64,000 bases of DNA. It comes from Aquabacterium sp. A7-Y. GTDB lineage: Bacteria; Pseudomonadota; Gammaproteobacteria; Burkholderiales; Burkholderiaceae_C. Below are positions 33,417 to 42,644 of the stretch, one piece after another; the first letter of the stretch is position 1; every line of letters starts with the position of its first letter. The stretch spans positions 62,001 through 126,000 of the forward strand of contig NZ_JAPFBW010000008.1 in the NCBI RefSeq assembly GCF_026153205.1, in the 5' to 3' direction. The notes under the pieces were generated by a model. The model saw only the letters and a program-made list of their open reading frames with translations, was not told the DNA's origin and made no database searches. Both the position numbers and the translations under genes were made by a program.

Positions 33417-34304
33417 TCAACGCCGCTTTGCCGCCGGCGCGAAGCGGATCGAGCGCAGGATGTCGCGCAGCTGGGCGAAGTCCTGATAGTAGCCGACCGA
33501 GTCCCCCAGGACGGCGTTGCGGCCGTCGGAACCAGCGAACATGAGGCAAGTGCCTCCAGCGGCATGGAAGCCGGTCTCGGCGTCGCCGACGCCGCAGATC
33601 TGGGTGGCCACCATGCCGCTCCAGCCGGGGCCGAACATCCAGTCCACGGGCGACGGCTCTTGCATGCCCGCCGAGCGCATCCAGATGCCGTCGTCGCCGG
33701 GGCTGAAGAACCGCTCGTCAGCCGCCGCGGGCAGCGTGCCCGGTTTGGCACAGAGCTGCAGCGTGTACTCCTCCTCCTTGCTTCTGCCGGGCTCCTCCAG
33801 GGCAACGCAGTTGCCGGCGCGACGCGCGTGCCAATCGGCCGGATAGGAAAAGGAGAACGTCGGCATCCGGAACACCCTGCGGGCCGGCGGCGTGGCGCGG
33901 GTTTCGGCGGTCGCGTCCAGCGTTTTGTCGCTGCGGCAGGCCGCAAGCGGCCGCGCTTGCGGTGCCTTCGCAGACACGACGCGGTGCGTGGCCAGGTCGA
34001 CCTGCACGGTGAGGCAGGCGCAACCCGTCTCGCCGTCCCCCGTCGTCACCTTCCGGTCGGGTGCGAAGCTGGCTCGCCAATCGCCTGTGGCGCGGTGCTC
34101 GCCGCCGCGCGCGAGCAGCCAGTCGCCGTCGCGATCCAGCAGTACCGCCTCGCCCGTGCTGCGTTGCTGTAGCCAGCCGCAGCGGCGCTGATGGTGCGGG
34201 GCGGCTGCTGCGGCGTCCGGATCCGCTTCGGGCACGGTGGCGGTACAGGCGAGCGGGAGGGCGGCGAGAGCCGTCAAAAGGAAACGGACGAGGGAGGCAG
34301 TCAT
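33417..34304 (-). CDS. DUF4087-type lipoprotein
   Basis: The 295-residue protein begins with a signal sequence ending LPLACTATV, a plausible lipobox with cysteine 20. Residues about 40-75 (RRCGWLQQRSTGEAVLLDRD) match the start of DUF4087, and CACLTVQVDLATHRVVS continues it. The C-terminal half (FSFSYPADWHARRAGNCVAL ... MVATQICGVGDAETGFH) is an additional domain of unknown role. It is probably attached to a membrane facing the periplasm. It is divergent from a PEP-CTERM gene. Confidence 0.75.
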   Translation of the reverse strand: MTASLVRFLLTALAALPLACTATVPEADPDAAAAAPHHQRRCGWLQQRSTGEAVLLDRDGDWLLARGGEHRATGDWRASFAPDRKVTTGDGETGCACLTVQVDLATHRVVSAKAPQARPLAACRSDKTLDATAETRATPPARRVFRMPTFSFSYPADWHARRAGNCVALEEPGRSKEEEYTLQLCAKPGTLPAAADERFFSPGDDGIWMRSAGMQEPSPVDWMFGPGWSGMVATQICGVGDAETGFHAAGGTCLMFAGSDGRNAVLGDSVGYYQDFAQLRDILRSIRFAPAAKRR

Positions 34305-34583
34305 GCGTGGCTGCGGGGCTCACCGGACGCCTTCGGCGGTACGTGCATTGTCTCGGCACACTGCCAGCGGCGCGTCATATGTCGTCGCCATGTCGGCAAG
34401 CGTCAAAGCGCTGCAGGGCCAGACCCAGGAAAGCAAGCGAGTGGCGGCGCGCCCCGGCTATCGAAAAGGCGGATTATGCATGTCCTTACAAAACCGATTC
34501 CATCCTATTCATATAGTGGCTTCGGCTCGGCAAGGGCATGCCGCAGCCTCACCAATAACCAATCAACTCACACGGGGAATCAC

Positions 34584-35150
34584 ATGTCATTGAAGAAGAC
34601 CGTTCTCGCAGTGGCTGCTGCCGCTGCCGTGCTCATGCTGCCTGCGCTGTCGCAAGCGCAAGAGTATGGGGTGATCGAAGTGGACCCATATATCGGTCAG
34701 TCCGGATCGTTTGGGTGGACGTGGTACCCCGAGTACCCGGCGCAGCCGGAGGCCAACAGTTGGCGCCTGACGACGGGGGCGCAGTCCCAATGGATTCTGT
34801 TCGAGATGCAGGACAGGAACTACGCGGGCGACAATTTCGAGAACATCACTCTCAACGGGGTTCGGTTGCCCTGGGACGAATACATCCGCGGCGTGGGCGA
34901 CAAATTTGACATGGGGCCTCATGTGCGACACGCGGAGGGCCGGGTCAAGCTGCTGCTAGCAGCCAACAGCGCCTACACGATCGAGTTCACCGCCACGCCC
35001 TGTCGTCAGGGCTGCGAATATGGTGGCAGCGGCAACTACCAGTTCACACCACTCGCGGCCGTTCCGGAGCCGCAGACCTATGCGCTGATGCTGACCGGCG
35101 TGGCTGCTTTGCTGGCCCGGCGCAAGCTCCAGCGCGCGCCGCGCGACTGA
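34584..35150 (+). CDS. PEP-CTERM protein, small
   Basis: The 188-residue product has a signal peptide (TVLAVAAAAAVLMLPALSQA). The beta-rich body contains GWTWYPEYPAQPEANSWRLT and ends with the exosortase signal AVPEPQTYALMLTGVAALLA and RRK. It is exported, cut by exosortase and probably retained in the extracellular matrix. CACGGGGA lies just before the ATG at 34584. It converges with another PEP-CTERM gene across a strong hairpin. Confidence 0.88.
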   Translation: MSLKKTVLAVAAAAAVLMLPALSQAQEYGVIEVDPYIGQSGSFGWTWYPEYPAQPEANSWRLTTGAQSQWILFEMQDRNYAGDNFENITLNGVRLPWDEYIRGVGDKFDMGPHVRHAEGRVKLLLAANSAYTIEFTATPCRQGCEYGGSGNYQFTPLAAVPEPQTYALMLTGVAALLARRKLQRAPRD

Positions 35151-35178
35151 CATCGGCCTGCACGTCGCGGCGCGGCTG

Positions 35179-35268
35179 CTCTAGGGCGTGCTTGACAAGA
35201 TCGCCTTGAGCCAGCCGACGCACCGCTCGACGACATTGCGACGGCGACGCCCGCCCGGCTCGGCCGGG
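35179..35268 (-). pseudogene. IS5-type transposase C-terminal remnant
   Basis: The minus strand reads RRRRNVVERCVGWLKAILSS then TP and a stop, matching the RRRNVVERCxxxLK motif near the end of IS427/IS5-type transposases. Only about 30 residues remain between two convergent PEP-CTERM genes. Confidence 0.65.
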
Positions 35269-35271
35269 CGG
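35251..35271. terminator. symmetric GC hairpin between convergent genes
   Basis: CCGCCCGGC and GCCGGGCGG form a perfect 9-bp stem with loop TCG. It lies between the ends of the convergent genes at 35150 and 35290, a place for a bidirectional terminator. There is no T-tract. It also overlaps the transposase remnant. Confidence 0.45.
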
Positions 35272-35289
35272 CGATCGGCAGCCCGAGGT

Positions 35290-36045
35290 TCAGGCGCCTC
35301 CCTTGCGACGACGCGACGCCCCCCGTGCACGCAAAGCGCCCAGGACCGACAAGCCCGCCAGCAGGGTGGCGGTGGTGGCCGGCTCCGGCACGGCGGGAGC
35401 GACGCCTGCGTAGAGGGTCGTCGAGGTCGACAAACTGACCAGCAAGTTCACGGGACGGGCCGACAGATTGTCGAAGGTGAAGGAGAACTCACGCTCCTCC
35501 CGGAATTCCGTGCCGGCGGTGAGGTCGCGGGCATACAGCGAAACCAGGCCGACCTCCTCGCCTTCATACCGAAGGCTTGCCGACGCTCCGATGCTGCTGT
35601 GGTCGCAGGCAGTCACGCAGTTGAGGGAGGCGTGCGCGACGCCGCTCAGCGTGAACGAGGAAAAGGGCGACAAGGTCAGCCAGGTGAAGGTGTGGGCGTG
35701 CGGATAAGCGCTTTGGCCCGTCTGCTCCAGCGTGGCCTCCGCCAGCAAGCTGTCCGGTCCTGCGGTCACGCGCTGATGGTCGAACTGCAGATCATCAGGG
35801 CTCAGGAACACGTCGTTATCGACCTTCGGCCCGCTCTGCGCATAGTACCCGGTCAGATACCAGCTGCCGCTGCGGCCTAGGGTGAAGCCGGCTTCGATGC
35901 CGTCGTCGGGGCGCAAATCGGCAACGCTCATCGTCAGGTCGGTGACGGAGGTCCGGCCCGTGACGGCGGGCACCGCTGCAGCGGCCGACGCCGCGAGGCT
36001 GGCAACCGCGGCAAGCAGCACAGGGGTGAAATGCTTCTTGAACAT
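35290..36045 (-). CDS. PEP-CTERM protein
   Basis: From ATG 36045 (GGAG 7 bases upstream), the 251-residue protein has a signal peptide (FTPVLLAAVASLAASAAAAV). A domain opens VTDLTMSVADLRPDDGIEAG, and the C-terminus reads AVPEPATTATLLAGLSVLGA plus RRRK. The xDLxPxDG opening is shared with the proteins at 14.3 and 36.1 kb, so these are paralogues. A cysteine pair (LNCVTACDHSS) is in a similar position to that of the 14.3 kb protein. It is exported to the exosortase/EPS system. Confidence 0.88.
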   Translation of the reverse strand: MFKKHFTPVLLAAVASLAASAAAAVPAVTGRTSVTDLTMSVADLRPDDGIEAGFTLGRSGSWYLTGYYAQSGPKVDNDVFLSPDDLQFDHQRVTAGPDSLLAEATLEQTGQSAYPHAHTFTWLTLSPFSSFTLSGVAHASLNCVTACDHSSIGASASLRYEGEEVGLVSLYARDLTAGTEFREEREFSFTFDNLSARPVNLLVSLSTSTTLYAGVAPAVPEPATTATLLAGLSVLGALRARGASRRRKGGA

Positions 36046-36141
36046 GCTGAACTCCTGGAGATTGAGGCAGGCGCGCACGGCATGCCATTCCGGCGTGTCG
36101 AGGCCGCGCGCAGCGTGAGCGTGAAAAACCAAGCGGCCGTG

Positions 36142-36954
36142 TCAGTGCGAGCCGGCGCCAGCCTTCGACCGCCGGCGGGCGGCGACCAGCAAGCCCAGGC
36201 CGCCGACCATCAAAGCCCAGGTCTCGGGCTCAGGCACCGCACCGACCTGCCCGCGCAGTTCATAGCTGGACTCGAAGGTCACATAGAGCCAGTCGTTGGT
36301 CGTGTTCGTGTAGCTCAGCGAGATCAGCTGGCTGCCGTTGTGCTTGACGCCGTCCGCCCACGAGAACTCGCCGCCCGCGGTCCCGGCCCGACCCCACAGC
36401 TGGTCGCGGGTGTAGTAGTTCGGCGTGGTCCACACCTTGAGTGCAAGCCACGGGCTGAAGTCAAAACTGGGGCAGGCGCCCTCGCCGCAGCTGGTGGTGA
36501 ACTCCACGTCGTAGAAGGCGTCGGCCGAGAAGGTCACCCGGCTGTTGGGCGCAATCCGCATTCCCTCGGTGGGCCACACGTCGTTGGACCACACGCGCCT
36601 GCCTTCCGCACCATAGTGCCGCCCAGTAGCAGCAACATCGAGCGAGCTCTGGATCGTCTCGGTGGAAAAGTCGACGGAGGCGACCGTTTGGATGCCGAAA
36701 CGGCCGTCGTCGTAGCGGAAGGTCCCCGGTCCACCATCGGCCGAGTAGTCAGGAGAGTAGACGCTGTGCGGCTGGACGCTGGTTTCGAAATCGGCGTAGC
36801 CACCGCGGTCCACCGCATCGGGCACATACGCGTCGTTGGGGTCGAGATCGGTGAAAGTGATCGAGATGTTGGACATCCCTGCGGTGACTTTGTCCGCGTG
36901 AGCGGCAGGCAGGAGGCAAGCGAGCGCCAGCCCGAGGACGGCTTTCTGAAGCAT
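36142..36954 (-). CDS. PEP-CTERM protein
   Basis: The 270-residue protein starts at ATG 36954 with signal peptide LQKAVLGLALACLLPAAHA. It contains SISITFTDL-type and DLDPNDAYVPDAVDRGG segments, the cysteine pair TTSCGEGACPS, and the sorting signal AVPEPETWALMVGGLGLLVA with RRR. It is paralogous to its downstream neighbour and shares its orientation; the gap is 96 bases, so co-transcription is possible. Confidence 0.87.
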   Translation of the reverse strand: MLQKAVLGLALACLLPAAHADKVTAGMSNISITFTDLDPNDAYVPDAVDRGGYADFETSVQPHSVYSPDYSADGGPGTFRYDDGRFGIQTVASVDFSTETIQSSLDVAATGRHYGAEGRRVWSNDVWPTEGMRIAPNSRVTFSADAFYDVEFTTSCGEGACPSFDFSPWLALKVWTTPNYYTRDQLWGRAGTAGGEFSWADGVKHNGSQLISLSYTNTTNDWLYVTFESSYELRGQVGAVPEPETWALMVGGLGLLVAARRRSKAGAGSH

Positions 36955-37421
36955 GAGCAAACTCCCTTTGATAGGTGGCGCCGATTCTGTGGGAGCCGAA
37001 AAATTGCAGGTGTGACTGATTGTCGGGGGATGCTTTCTCGCAACGTAGAGACCTATGCCGTGATGTCCGGCGGCATTGGCGACTTGCTAAGCGCTGATGC
37101 TCTCCGGGCCCGCCTGCTTGCGACCTGGATAGCCGCTGATAGGTGTCCGGGGAGACTATTTCAGTCTGCCCCGATGCACCGGGCACGATAGCTTGCGAAA
37201 GCTTGTCAAACACGTTCCAGGGGGACCCGCTCGCTTCGCTCTCAAGCGCTGCCGCTGTGCCGAGCCGCGTTGGCAAGTGCTCGGCCCCCCACCTGGGTGG
37301 GCGCGTGTCCTATCGATAACTGCAGCGTCCAGTCATAATTTGCAACACACACTGGCCGACCAGGCAGGTGATCACAGTCAAGACAACAACAGCGGCTGCG
37401 CCGCTTCAGGGTGAGGTTCTG
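36955..37421. other. 467-base divergent intergenic region
   Basis: This region lies between a PEP-CTERM gene (minus) and a lipoprotein gene (plus) and should contain both promoters. I looked for the TGGCAC/TTGC sigma-54 pattern reported before some PEP-CTERM genes and did not find a good match. No gene or RNA is evident. Confidence 0.4.
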
Positions 37422-38681
37422 ATGGGGATGATGGTTTTGACGGCCGCGTGCCGTCGTGCCGCGGCTATTGTCGCGGTGGTGCTGCTGTCTGCCTGCGGCG
37501 GGGGCGGAGGCGGGGGCAGCAGCGATGAGACGCTGGCCATTTCGATGTCCTACAGCGGCGATGCCGAACTCTTCCGTTCCTCGATCATCGCGCCCACTTT
37601 CACGGGTTTGAACGGACATTCTCCGAGGTGTTCGCTGGGCTCGGGCCACTTGCCCGAGGGCATGACGCTGCGCAGCGACTGCGCGCTGGTCGGCACGCCC
37701 TTGGAAATGGGCTCGTTCAGCTTCGTGGTGCGTCTGGCCGCGTCGGGCGTGAGCAATTCAGTGGATCAGAATGTGGGCCTTCAGGTGTGGGGCCCGTCCT
37801 TGCTGTACACGTTCACCCACAGCGTCACCTATAGCTGGCAGGTCGGCGACGTGGTCAACCTGGCACCGATGAACGACTTCTGGAACCCCGACCCGGGGGT
37901 GACGGTCCAGTACAGCATCAGCCGGGGGGCATTGCCGCCCGGCCTGACCCTTCACCCGACCACCGGCACCATTTCGGGCACGGTCAGCGGCGCGGGCAGC
38001 CAGCAGTTCCGCGTGGCGGTCACGGTGACCGGCAACGGTCGCACGGTATTCCTCGAGCAGGAGCGGGACAACAAAACCTCCACCGGCTTCAGTGGCAGTG
38101 CCTACCCGTCGCAGGTCACCGCCTGGCTGGGCAGCCCGTTTGAAGTGTCGCCGGCGATCACGCCGATTCCCGGCGCCTTCTACGAGTACAGCATCGAGAA
38201 CCAGACGGCGCCCGGAACGCCGTTGCCCGTCGGGCTGTCCCTGGACCCCGCGACCGGCCGCATCGCCGGCGTGGCGGAGCGGCCGCAGCCGCAACAGCGC
38301 TACGCCATCACCTTGCGCATCGACCTCAACGGCACGCAGAGTACCCAGACCTTTCTCGTCTGGATCGGGGGGGAGTCGCCGGTGGAGATCAGCTACGGCG
38401 AGCGCTGGAGTCCCCCCAACTCCGACTTCAACTGGTGGCCCGATATCCTCGGCAACGGGACGGAGTTGGCGGAGGGACTCGCCTACACCTTTGCCGTCAA
38501 CCCGTTGGCGCCGTGGCCCCCGGGGCTCCTGCTCGACGCATCGACGGGCAGGATCACAGGCTCTGTGCCGAGCCTGTTCAACGGCGTGTTCTTCGTCGAT
38601 GTGCGGGTCCAAACGAGCCAGGGACGAGTGTTCACCATCACGGCGCCGGTGACTCTGGAGGTCCGCAATCTCGACGAATGA
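37422..38681 (+). CDS. lipoprotein with putative-Ig (He_PIG) repeats
   Basis: The 419-residue protein has a signal peptide with lipobox (IVAVVLLSACGGGGGGG) followed by repeated cadherin/Ig-like units recognisable by phrases such as LPPGLTLHPTTGTISGTVSG, PVGLSLDPATGRIAGVAE and PPGLLLDASTGRITGSVPS. These He_PIG repeats are found in surface adhesion proteins. The ATG at 37422 has GAGG 6 bases upstream. It probably sits on the cell surface. Confidence 0.87.
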   Translation: MGMMVLTAACRRAAAIVAVVLLSACGGGGGGGSSDETLAISMSYSGDAELFRSSIIAPTFTGLNGHSPRCSLGSGHLPEGMTLRSDCALVGTPLEMGSFSFVVRLAASGVSNSVDQNVGLQVWGPSLLYTFTHSVTYSWQVGDVVNLAPMNDFWNPDPGVTVQYSISRGALPPGLTLHPTTGTISGTVSGAGSQQFRVAVTVTGNGRTVFLEQERDNKTSTGFSGSAYPSQVTAWLGSPFEVSPAITPIPGAFYEYSIENQTAPGTPLPVGLSLDPATGRIAGVAERPQPQQRYAITLRIDLNGTQSTQTFLVWIGGESPVEISYGERWSPPNSDFNWWPDILGNGTELAEGLAYTFAVNPLAPWPPGLLLDASTGRITGSVPSLFNGVFFVDVRVQTSQGRVFTITAPVTLEVRNLDE

Positions 38682-38714
38682 CCGGCCTGGGATCTCACGT
38701 TGACAGGAAGCTTC

Positions 38715-39101
38715 ATGATGCGTCTCACCCTCTGTCTAGTGCTGCTCTCCGGCGTCCTCCTTCTCTTGAGCGCCGGCACTGACGCGAGTGGTCTTGACGT
38801 GGCGGCAGGCCTGAGTGCGCTGCTGGCAATCCGCACGCCGGCCAGCTTCGGCATGTCGGCATCAAGGTGCATAGGTGGCCGACCGCCCTGCTACCCCGCG
38901 CCGATGCCACGCACGCGCCGGCCTCCAGCCGGCACGACGAACCTTCAGGTGTTCGTCGTGGCACTGCGCGTCATCACCCGGCCGAGGCACGCCGGCGGCG
39001 CCATGCGGCCACCCCTATCAGGCCCAGGCCCATCAAGGCATAGGTGCCCGGCTCGGGCACCGCGGCCACCGTCAGGTCCACGAAGCCCTTGCCGTAGGTG
39101 A
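38715..39101 (+). CDS. possible small exported protein, doubtful
   Basis: An open frame begins MMRLTLCLVLLSGVLLLLSA, a convincing signal-like segment, 34 bases after the He_PIG lipoprotein. The rest (about 110 residues) is basic, proline-rich and overlaps the 3' end of the large PEP-CTERM gene on the other strand. Either a short peptide is made, or a gene has been truncated by that neighbour, or it is chance. Confidence 0.25.
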   Translation: MMRLTLCLVLLSGVLLLLSAGTDASGLDVAAGLSALLAIRTPASFGMSASRCIGGRPPCYPAPMPRTRRPPAGTTNLQVFVVALRVITRPRHAGGAMRPPLSGPGPSRHRCPARAPRPPSGPRSPCRR

Positions 39102-40749
39102 AGCTGTAGCGGTAGCTTGCGGGGTCGATGTTGCTGGCAAAGCTGTTGAACCGGCCGGTCATCGTGCCGTTCACCTCCAGGATGCGGAAGGTGCCGTAGG
39201 TGAGGCCATCGAGGAAGTTGAGGAAAACTTCGCCGCCGAGATCCACCGCACCGGCGATCACCAGCCGGTCGGCGCTGTCATCCAGGGCGACGTCGACCTC
39301 CATCGTGACGCCCTCGAAGCGGGTGTCGCCTTCGAGTCCGCCGATGCCGACGCGGTCTTCGCCGCCCGCGCCGATGACACCATCGGCCAGCAGGAAGGTC
39401 TCCGCCTTGGCATGCCCCGCGAGCCAGAACTCGGCCTCGGCGGCCGTCTGGACATAGCTCGTGGCGATCAGGTCGCTGTAGTCGTCCAGTCGGAGGCGGC
39501 CCCGGTTGTCGAGGGCGCCTGTGACCAGCTCGCTGTATCCCTTGGCGTGCAGGCTGCCGTCGTTGTTGAGGTCGCCCGTCGTCAGGCGCGCCTCGACCAG
39601 TTCCAGATGCCCGCGGCCCGTCAGGCCCGCGCCGCCGATCGAGAAGTCGTTGCGCGGCTCGCCCGTGCCGGGATCGTCGGGATGGACATACGCCGACAAG
39701 GTGACGCTGCCGTCGTTATGGAGACCTCCGCTGAAACGCGTGAAGCCCCAGTAGGAAATCTGTTCGACGAACAGCCGGCCGGTCTTGCCGACCACGAATT
39801 CCCCGGAGCTGCCGAAGCCGGACCCGCCCAGCCACAGGTTCATGCGCCCATCGACGCGGATGCGACCGCTGTTGGAGGCGGCATAGTCGCGGGTCATGCT
39901 CAGATAGGCGCCGGCCCCCTCGCGCACGTGCAGCTCGCCCGCGTTGTGCCACCTCCCGCCCGCTTCGTTGTGGTTGAACCCGAGCGTGCCTTCCTGCACA
40001 TCGATCACACCGCGGTTCTCGAACAGGTAGTCCGCGTAGAGGTCGAGGGCGGTCGCCCCCGAGCCGGTCTTGACGTAGCGGCCGTCGATCTCGATGGCGC
40101 CGAAAGACCAGAGCCGGCGGTCCGGTTCGGTCGACTGGTCATGCAAGGTGCCGCCGGCACCGACGTGCAGGCCTCCGAGCACGGTGTCGAAACTGCCCTC
40201 CATATAGGTATCGCCCAACAGGTCCAGCTTCGTGTTGAAGTCGAGTTGGGTCGTCGCGCCGCTCAAGCGCGCGGTTCCCTGGACAGTGACCTTCCCGGAC
40301 AGCATCAAATTCCCGCCCTTCAGGTCAAGCGATCGGACCGTCAGGTCCGCGATGCCGGAAAGCTCGCCGCCGGTCTGGGTGAGGTGGCCCAGCTGCGAGC
40401 CTGCGCCCTTCAGCTCCAGCGTGCCGCCGCTGACGGCCAGCCGGCCGCTGCCGAGCAGCTGACCCGCCTTGAAGTCGCCACGGCGCAACTCGGTGTCCGC
40501 CTCGCCGAGCAGTGCGCGCGACGCCAGATCGGCTGGCGCGCCGGCCGACCAGTTGCCGGGCAGATCCCAATAGGGCTGCCCGGAGGCGCCCGTCCACGAC
40601 GTGTCCGCCGCGTGGGCGGCGCCGGCCAGAACGGCGGCCTGGGCGGCCAGCGCGAGCACCGCAAGACCTTTCGGGTGCGGGACGCGCGATGCCCGCCGGC
40701 GGGTGGGACCTTGCATGCGCGGCGTTTGGCCAGCACGGCTTCTCAACAT
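38974..40749 (-). CDS. large PEP-CTERM protein with beta-helix-like repeats
   Basis: The 591-residue protein has a signal peptide after a basic N-region (GLAVLALAAQAAVLAGAAHA), then DTSWTGASGQPYWDLPGNWS. This opening is typical of autotransporter-like and PEP-CTERM beta-helix proteins. Repeating LxGxGxLxxSGGTL-type strands run to about residue 480. The end AVPEPGTYALMGLGLIGVAA plus RRRR is the exosortase signal. GGAG lies 8 bases before ATG 40749. It is probably an extracellular matrix component. Confidence 0.88.
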   Translation of the reverse strand: MLRSRAGQTPRMQGPTRRRASRVPHPKGLAVLALAAQAAVLAGAAHAADTSWTGASGQPYWDLPGNWSAGAPADLASRALLGEADTELRRGDFKAGQLLGSGRLAVSGGTLELKGAGSQLGHLTQTGGELSGIADLTVRSLDLKGGNLMLSGKVTVQGTARLSGATTQLDFNTKLDLLGDTYMEGSFDTVLGGLHVGAGGTLHDQSTEPDRRLWSFGAIEIDGRYVKTGSGATALDLYADYLFENRGVIDVQEGTLGFNHNEAGGRWHNAGELHVREGAGAYLSMTRDYAASNSGRIRVDGRMNLWLGGSGFGSSGEFVVGKTGRLFVEQISYWGFTRFSGGLHNDGSVTLSAYVHPDDPGTGEPRNDFSIGGAGLTGRGHLELVEARLTTGDLNNDGSLHAKGYSELVTGALDNRGRLRLDDYSDLIATSYVQTAAEAEFWLAGHAKAETFLLADGVIGAGGEDRVGIGGLEGDTRFEGVTMEVDVALDDSADRLVIAGAVDLGGEVFLNFLDGLTYGTFRILEVNGTMTGRFNSFASNIDPASYRYSFTYGKGFVDLTVAAVPEPGTYALMGLGLIGVAAWRRRRASAG

Positions 40750-40945
40750 GACTGCGACTCCTTGAGCTTGGATAGCCGCGAGCTTGGCTCATCGCATGTC
40801 AATGGAAATCATCAGATTGAAAGTAACCGTTGCGTGGATGGACACCGCAACCACTCAAACGACTCGCCACATGGTGAACGGCGCTGGATGGCCATGGGCC
40901 ATCGAGGACATACAGGCACAGCCCGCGCGGCGCGGCCGAGATCTT

Positions 40946-41356
40946 TCAGGACGGCGCACTTCGGCGCAGCTCCGCCGGCGAGCAGGTGTCGGTGCAAGAC
41001 GCCACGAAGCTGGCAAGGCTGCACTCGAGTTCGCGCAGTTCAGTGAGCTTGTTGCGCACCTCGTCCAAGTGCCTTTGCGCGATGTCACGGGCTTGGACGC
41101 AGTCGCGCTCCGCGCTGTCCGACAAGGACACCAGCGCCCGCACCTGCTCGATGGAGAAACTGAAGTCGCGGCAACTGCGGATGAAGGCCAGCAACTCCTG
41201 CGCGGCCGCATCGTAGATACGGTGCCCGCTGGGGCGCCGCTGCGCTGGTGGGATGAGGCCGATCTCCTCGTAGTAGCGGATCGTCGGCACGCTCACGCCC
41301 GTGCGTTCGGCCAACACGCCGATGGTCACGAGCCCTTCATGTTCCAAGTATTTCAT
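40946..41356 (-). CDS. MerR-family transcriptional regulator
   Basis: The 136-residue protein has the MerR winged helix (LVTIGVLAERTGVSVPTIRY and YEEIGLIPPAQRRPSGHRIY), a dimerisation helix, and cysteines in ERDCVQ, LECSLASFVASCTDTC that resemble the metal-sensing end of the family. The usual conserved tail is shortened or replaced by SPAELRRSAPS. The ATG at 41356 is chosen because the domain starts at once. The target is not obvious; the region upstream holds an AT-rich dyad. Confidence 0.85.
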   Translation of the reverse strand: MKYLEHEGLVTIGVLAERTGVSVPTIRYYEEIGLIPPAQRRPSGHRIYDAAAQELLAFIRSCRDFSFSIEQVRALVSLSDSAERDCVQARDIAQRHLDEVRNKLTELRELECSLASFVASCTDTCSPAELRRSAPS

Positions 41357-41759
41357 CGCCCAGCCTTTGCGTCTCAAGTGACTTGAGGTCTTGGAGTTTG
41401 TCCACCGGGACATAGCTCCATCTTGAAGCGCTGTCCACGCAACCCTGTGGCTGCGAAAGCGGGCATGCAAAGGGTCGCCAGAACGATTATTGATGAATCA
41501 ATCAATGGGATCTTTCAACATGCAAGACGCAGGCAACGCGACGCACTACGCGGTCACAGAAGCGGGTGCACCGTAGCGGTTGCGGCGGGGCGAAGCCCCC
41601 GCCCTCTGCTCCCCAAGGGCCGGCCACGGCAGCAGAGCAGCGACTCGCCTGGCGTCACGCGCTCAAAGCGCTGCACGTCCTTGGCCGGCACCCGTCGGCG
41701 GGGCCGAGACAGTCCACGTGTGCCGTGCAATGGTGGCAGCGACAGGGAGGCTCGATTCG
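41357..41759. other. 403-base intergenic region with an AT-rich dyad
   Basis: ATTGAT and ATCAAT around GA (41489-41502) form a small dyad about 130 bases upstream of the MerR start. No convincing gene is seen. The rest separates the MerR start from the end of the EamA exporter gene. Confidence 0.35.
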
Positions 41760-42644
41760 TCATGCTCTCGCAGGCGTCTTGAGCAGACGCTCAGATCCCC
41801 GATGAGCACGTTGACCCAGCCAGATGCTGACGACGACAAGCAGGCCACCGGCCATCTGGAGCCCGGTCAGTGCCTGATCCAGGAACAACCAGCCCAGCAG
41901 CACGGCAGTCACGGGGCTGAGCAAGAGCAGCGGCGAAACCGCCGATGACTCCAGGCGTACGACCCCCCGCAACCACAGAACATAGGTCAGCGCCATGCCC
42001 ACCAGACCGAGCCACATCAGCGCAAGCAGGTTGCTCAGGGTCGGGACGGGAATGGCGGGCTCAAGAAGGAAGACGACCGGAACCAGAAGAAGCCCACCCG
42101 CGGTCAGTTGCCACGCAGTCAATGTGAGCAGCGATACCGGCGGCTGCCACTTGCGGCTCAGTACCGTCCCGCAGGCCATCGAGGCGGCTCCAGCAAGCCC
42201 CGCCACGATGCCGATCGGATCGAGCGAGGCCTCCGGGGTCAGGACCAGCAGTGCCACGCCTGCGGCTCCGACCAGGGCAGCGACAACGGAGACCCGCCGG
42301 ATCGGACTTGCGAGCACGAAGTAGGCCAGGAAAACCACCAGAAACGGCTGTACCGCTGACACTGTGGCGGCCACCCCGCCGGGAAGCCGGTAGGCCGAAA
42401 TGAACAGCATGCTCAGGAAGATCGAGAAGTTCAGCGCGCCGAGCGTGAACGTCCGCACCCACCAGATGCCTCTCGGCAGTTGTCGGACGACCAGGAGCAA
42501 CAGCAGCCCTGCCGGCAGTGCGCGCAGCATGGCGACAGCCATCGGGGAAAAACCATCCAAGAACTCGGTGGTAACGATATAGGTGCTGCCCCAGATGGCC
42601 GGCGCGATGGCGGTCAGGAGCAGGTCGGAAGCATTCGTTCTCAT
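41760..42644 (-). CDS. EamA/DMT-family transporter
   Basis: The 294-residue protein has about ten hydrophobic helices in two EamA halves, beginning LLLTAIAPAIWGSTYIVTTE and later SMACGTVLSRKWQPPVSLLT. These exporters of the inner membrane carry metabolites or drugs by proton antiport. Its ATG overlaps the nitroreductase stop by 4 bases, so both are one operon. The divergent LysR gene is the likely regulator. Confidence 0.9.
   Translation of the reverse strand: MRTNASDLLLTAIAPAIWGSTYIVTTEFLDGFSPMAVAMLRALPAGLLLLLVVRQLPRGIWWVRTFTLGALNFSIFLSMLFISAYRLPGGVAATVSAVQPFLVVFLAYFVLASPIRRVSVVAALVGAAGVALLVLTPEASLDPIGIVAGLAGAASMACGTVLSRKWQPPVSLLTLTAWQLTAGGLLLVPVVFLLEPAIPVPTLSNLLALMWLGLVGMALTYVLWLRGVVRLESSAVSPLLLLSPVTAVLLGWLFLDQALTGLQMAGGLLVVVSIWLGQRAHRGSERLLKTPARA

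Noticed and set aside
36955-37421. Sigma-54 type PEP-CTERM promoter
   Set aside because: No TGGCAC with TTGC at the needed spacing was found.
38875-41046. A 723-codon plus-strand open frame
   Set aside because: It is opposite the large PEP-CTERM gene, which has a signal peptide and sorting signal. The plus frame has no features beyond GC-driven openness.
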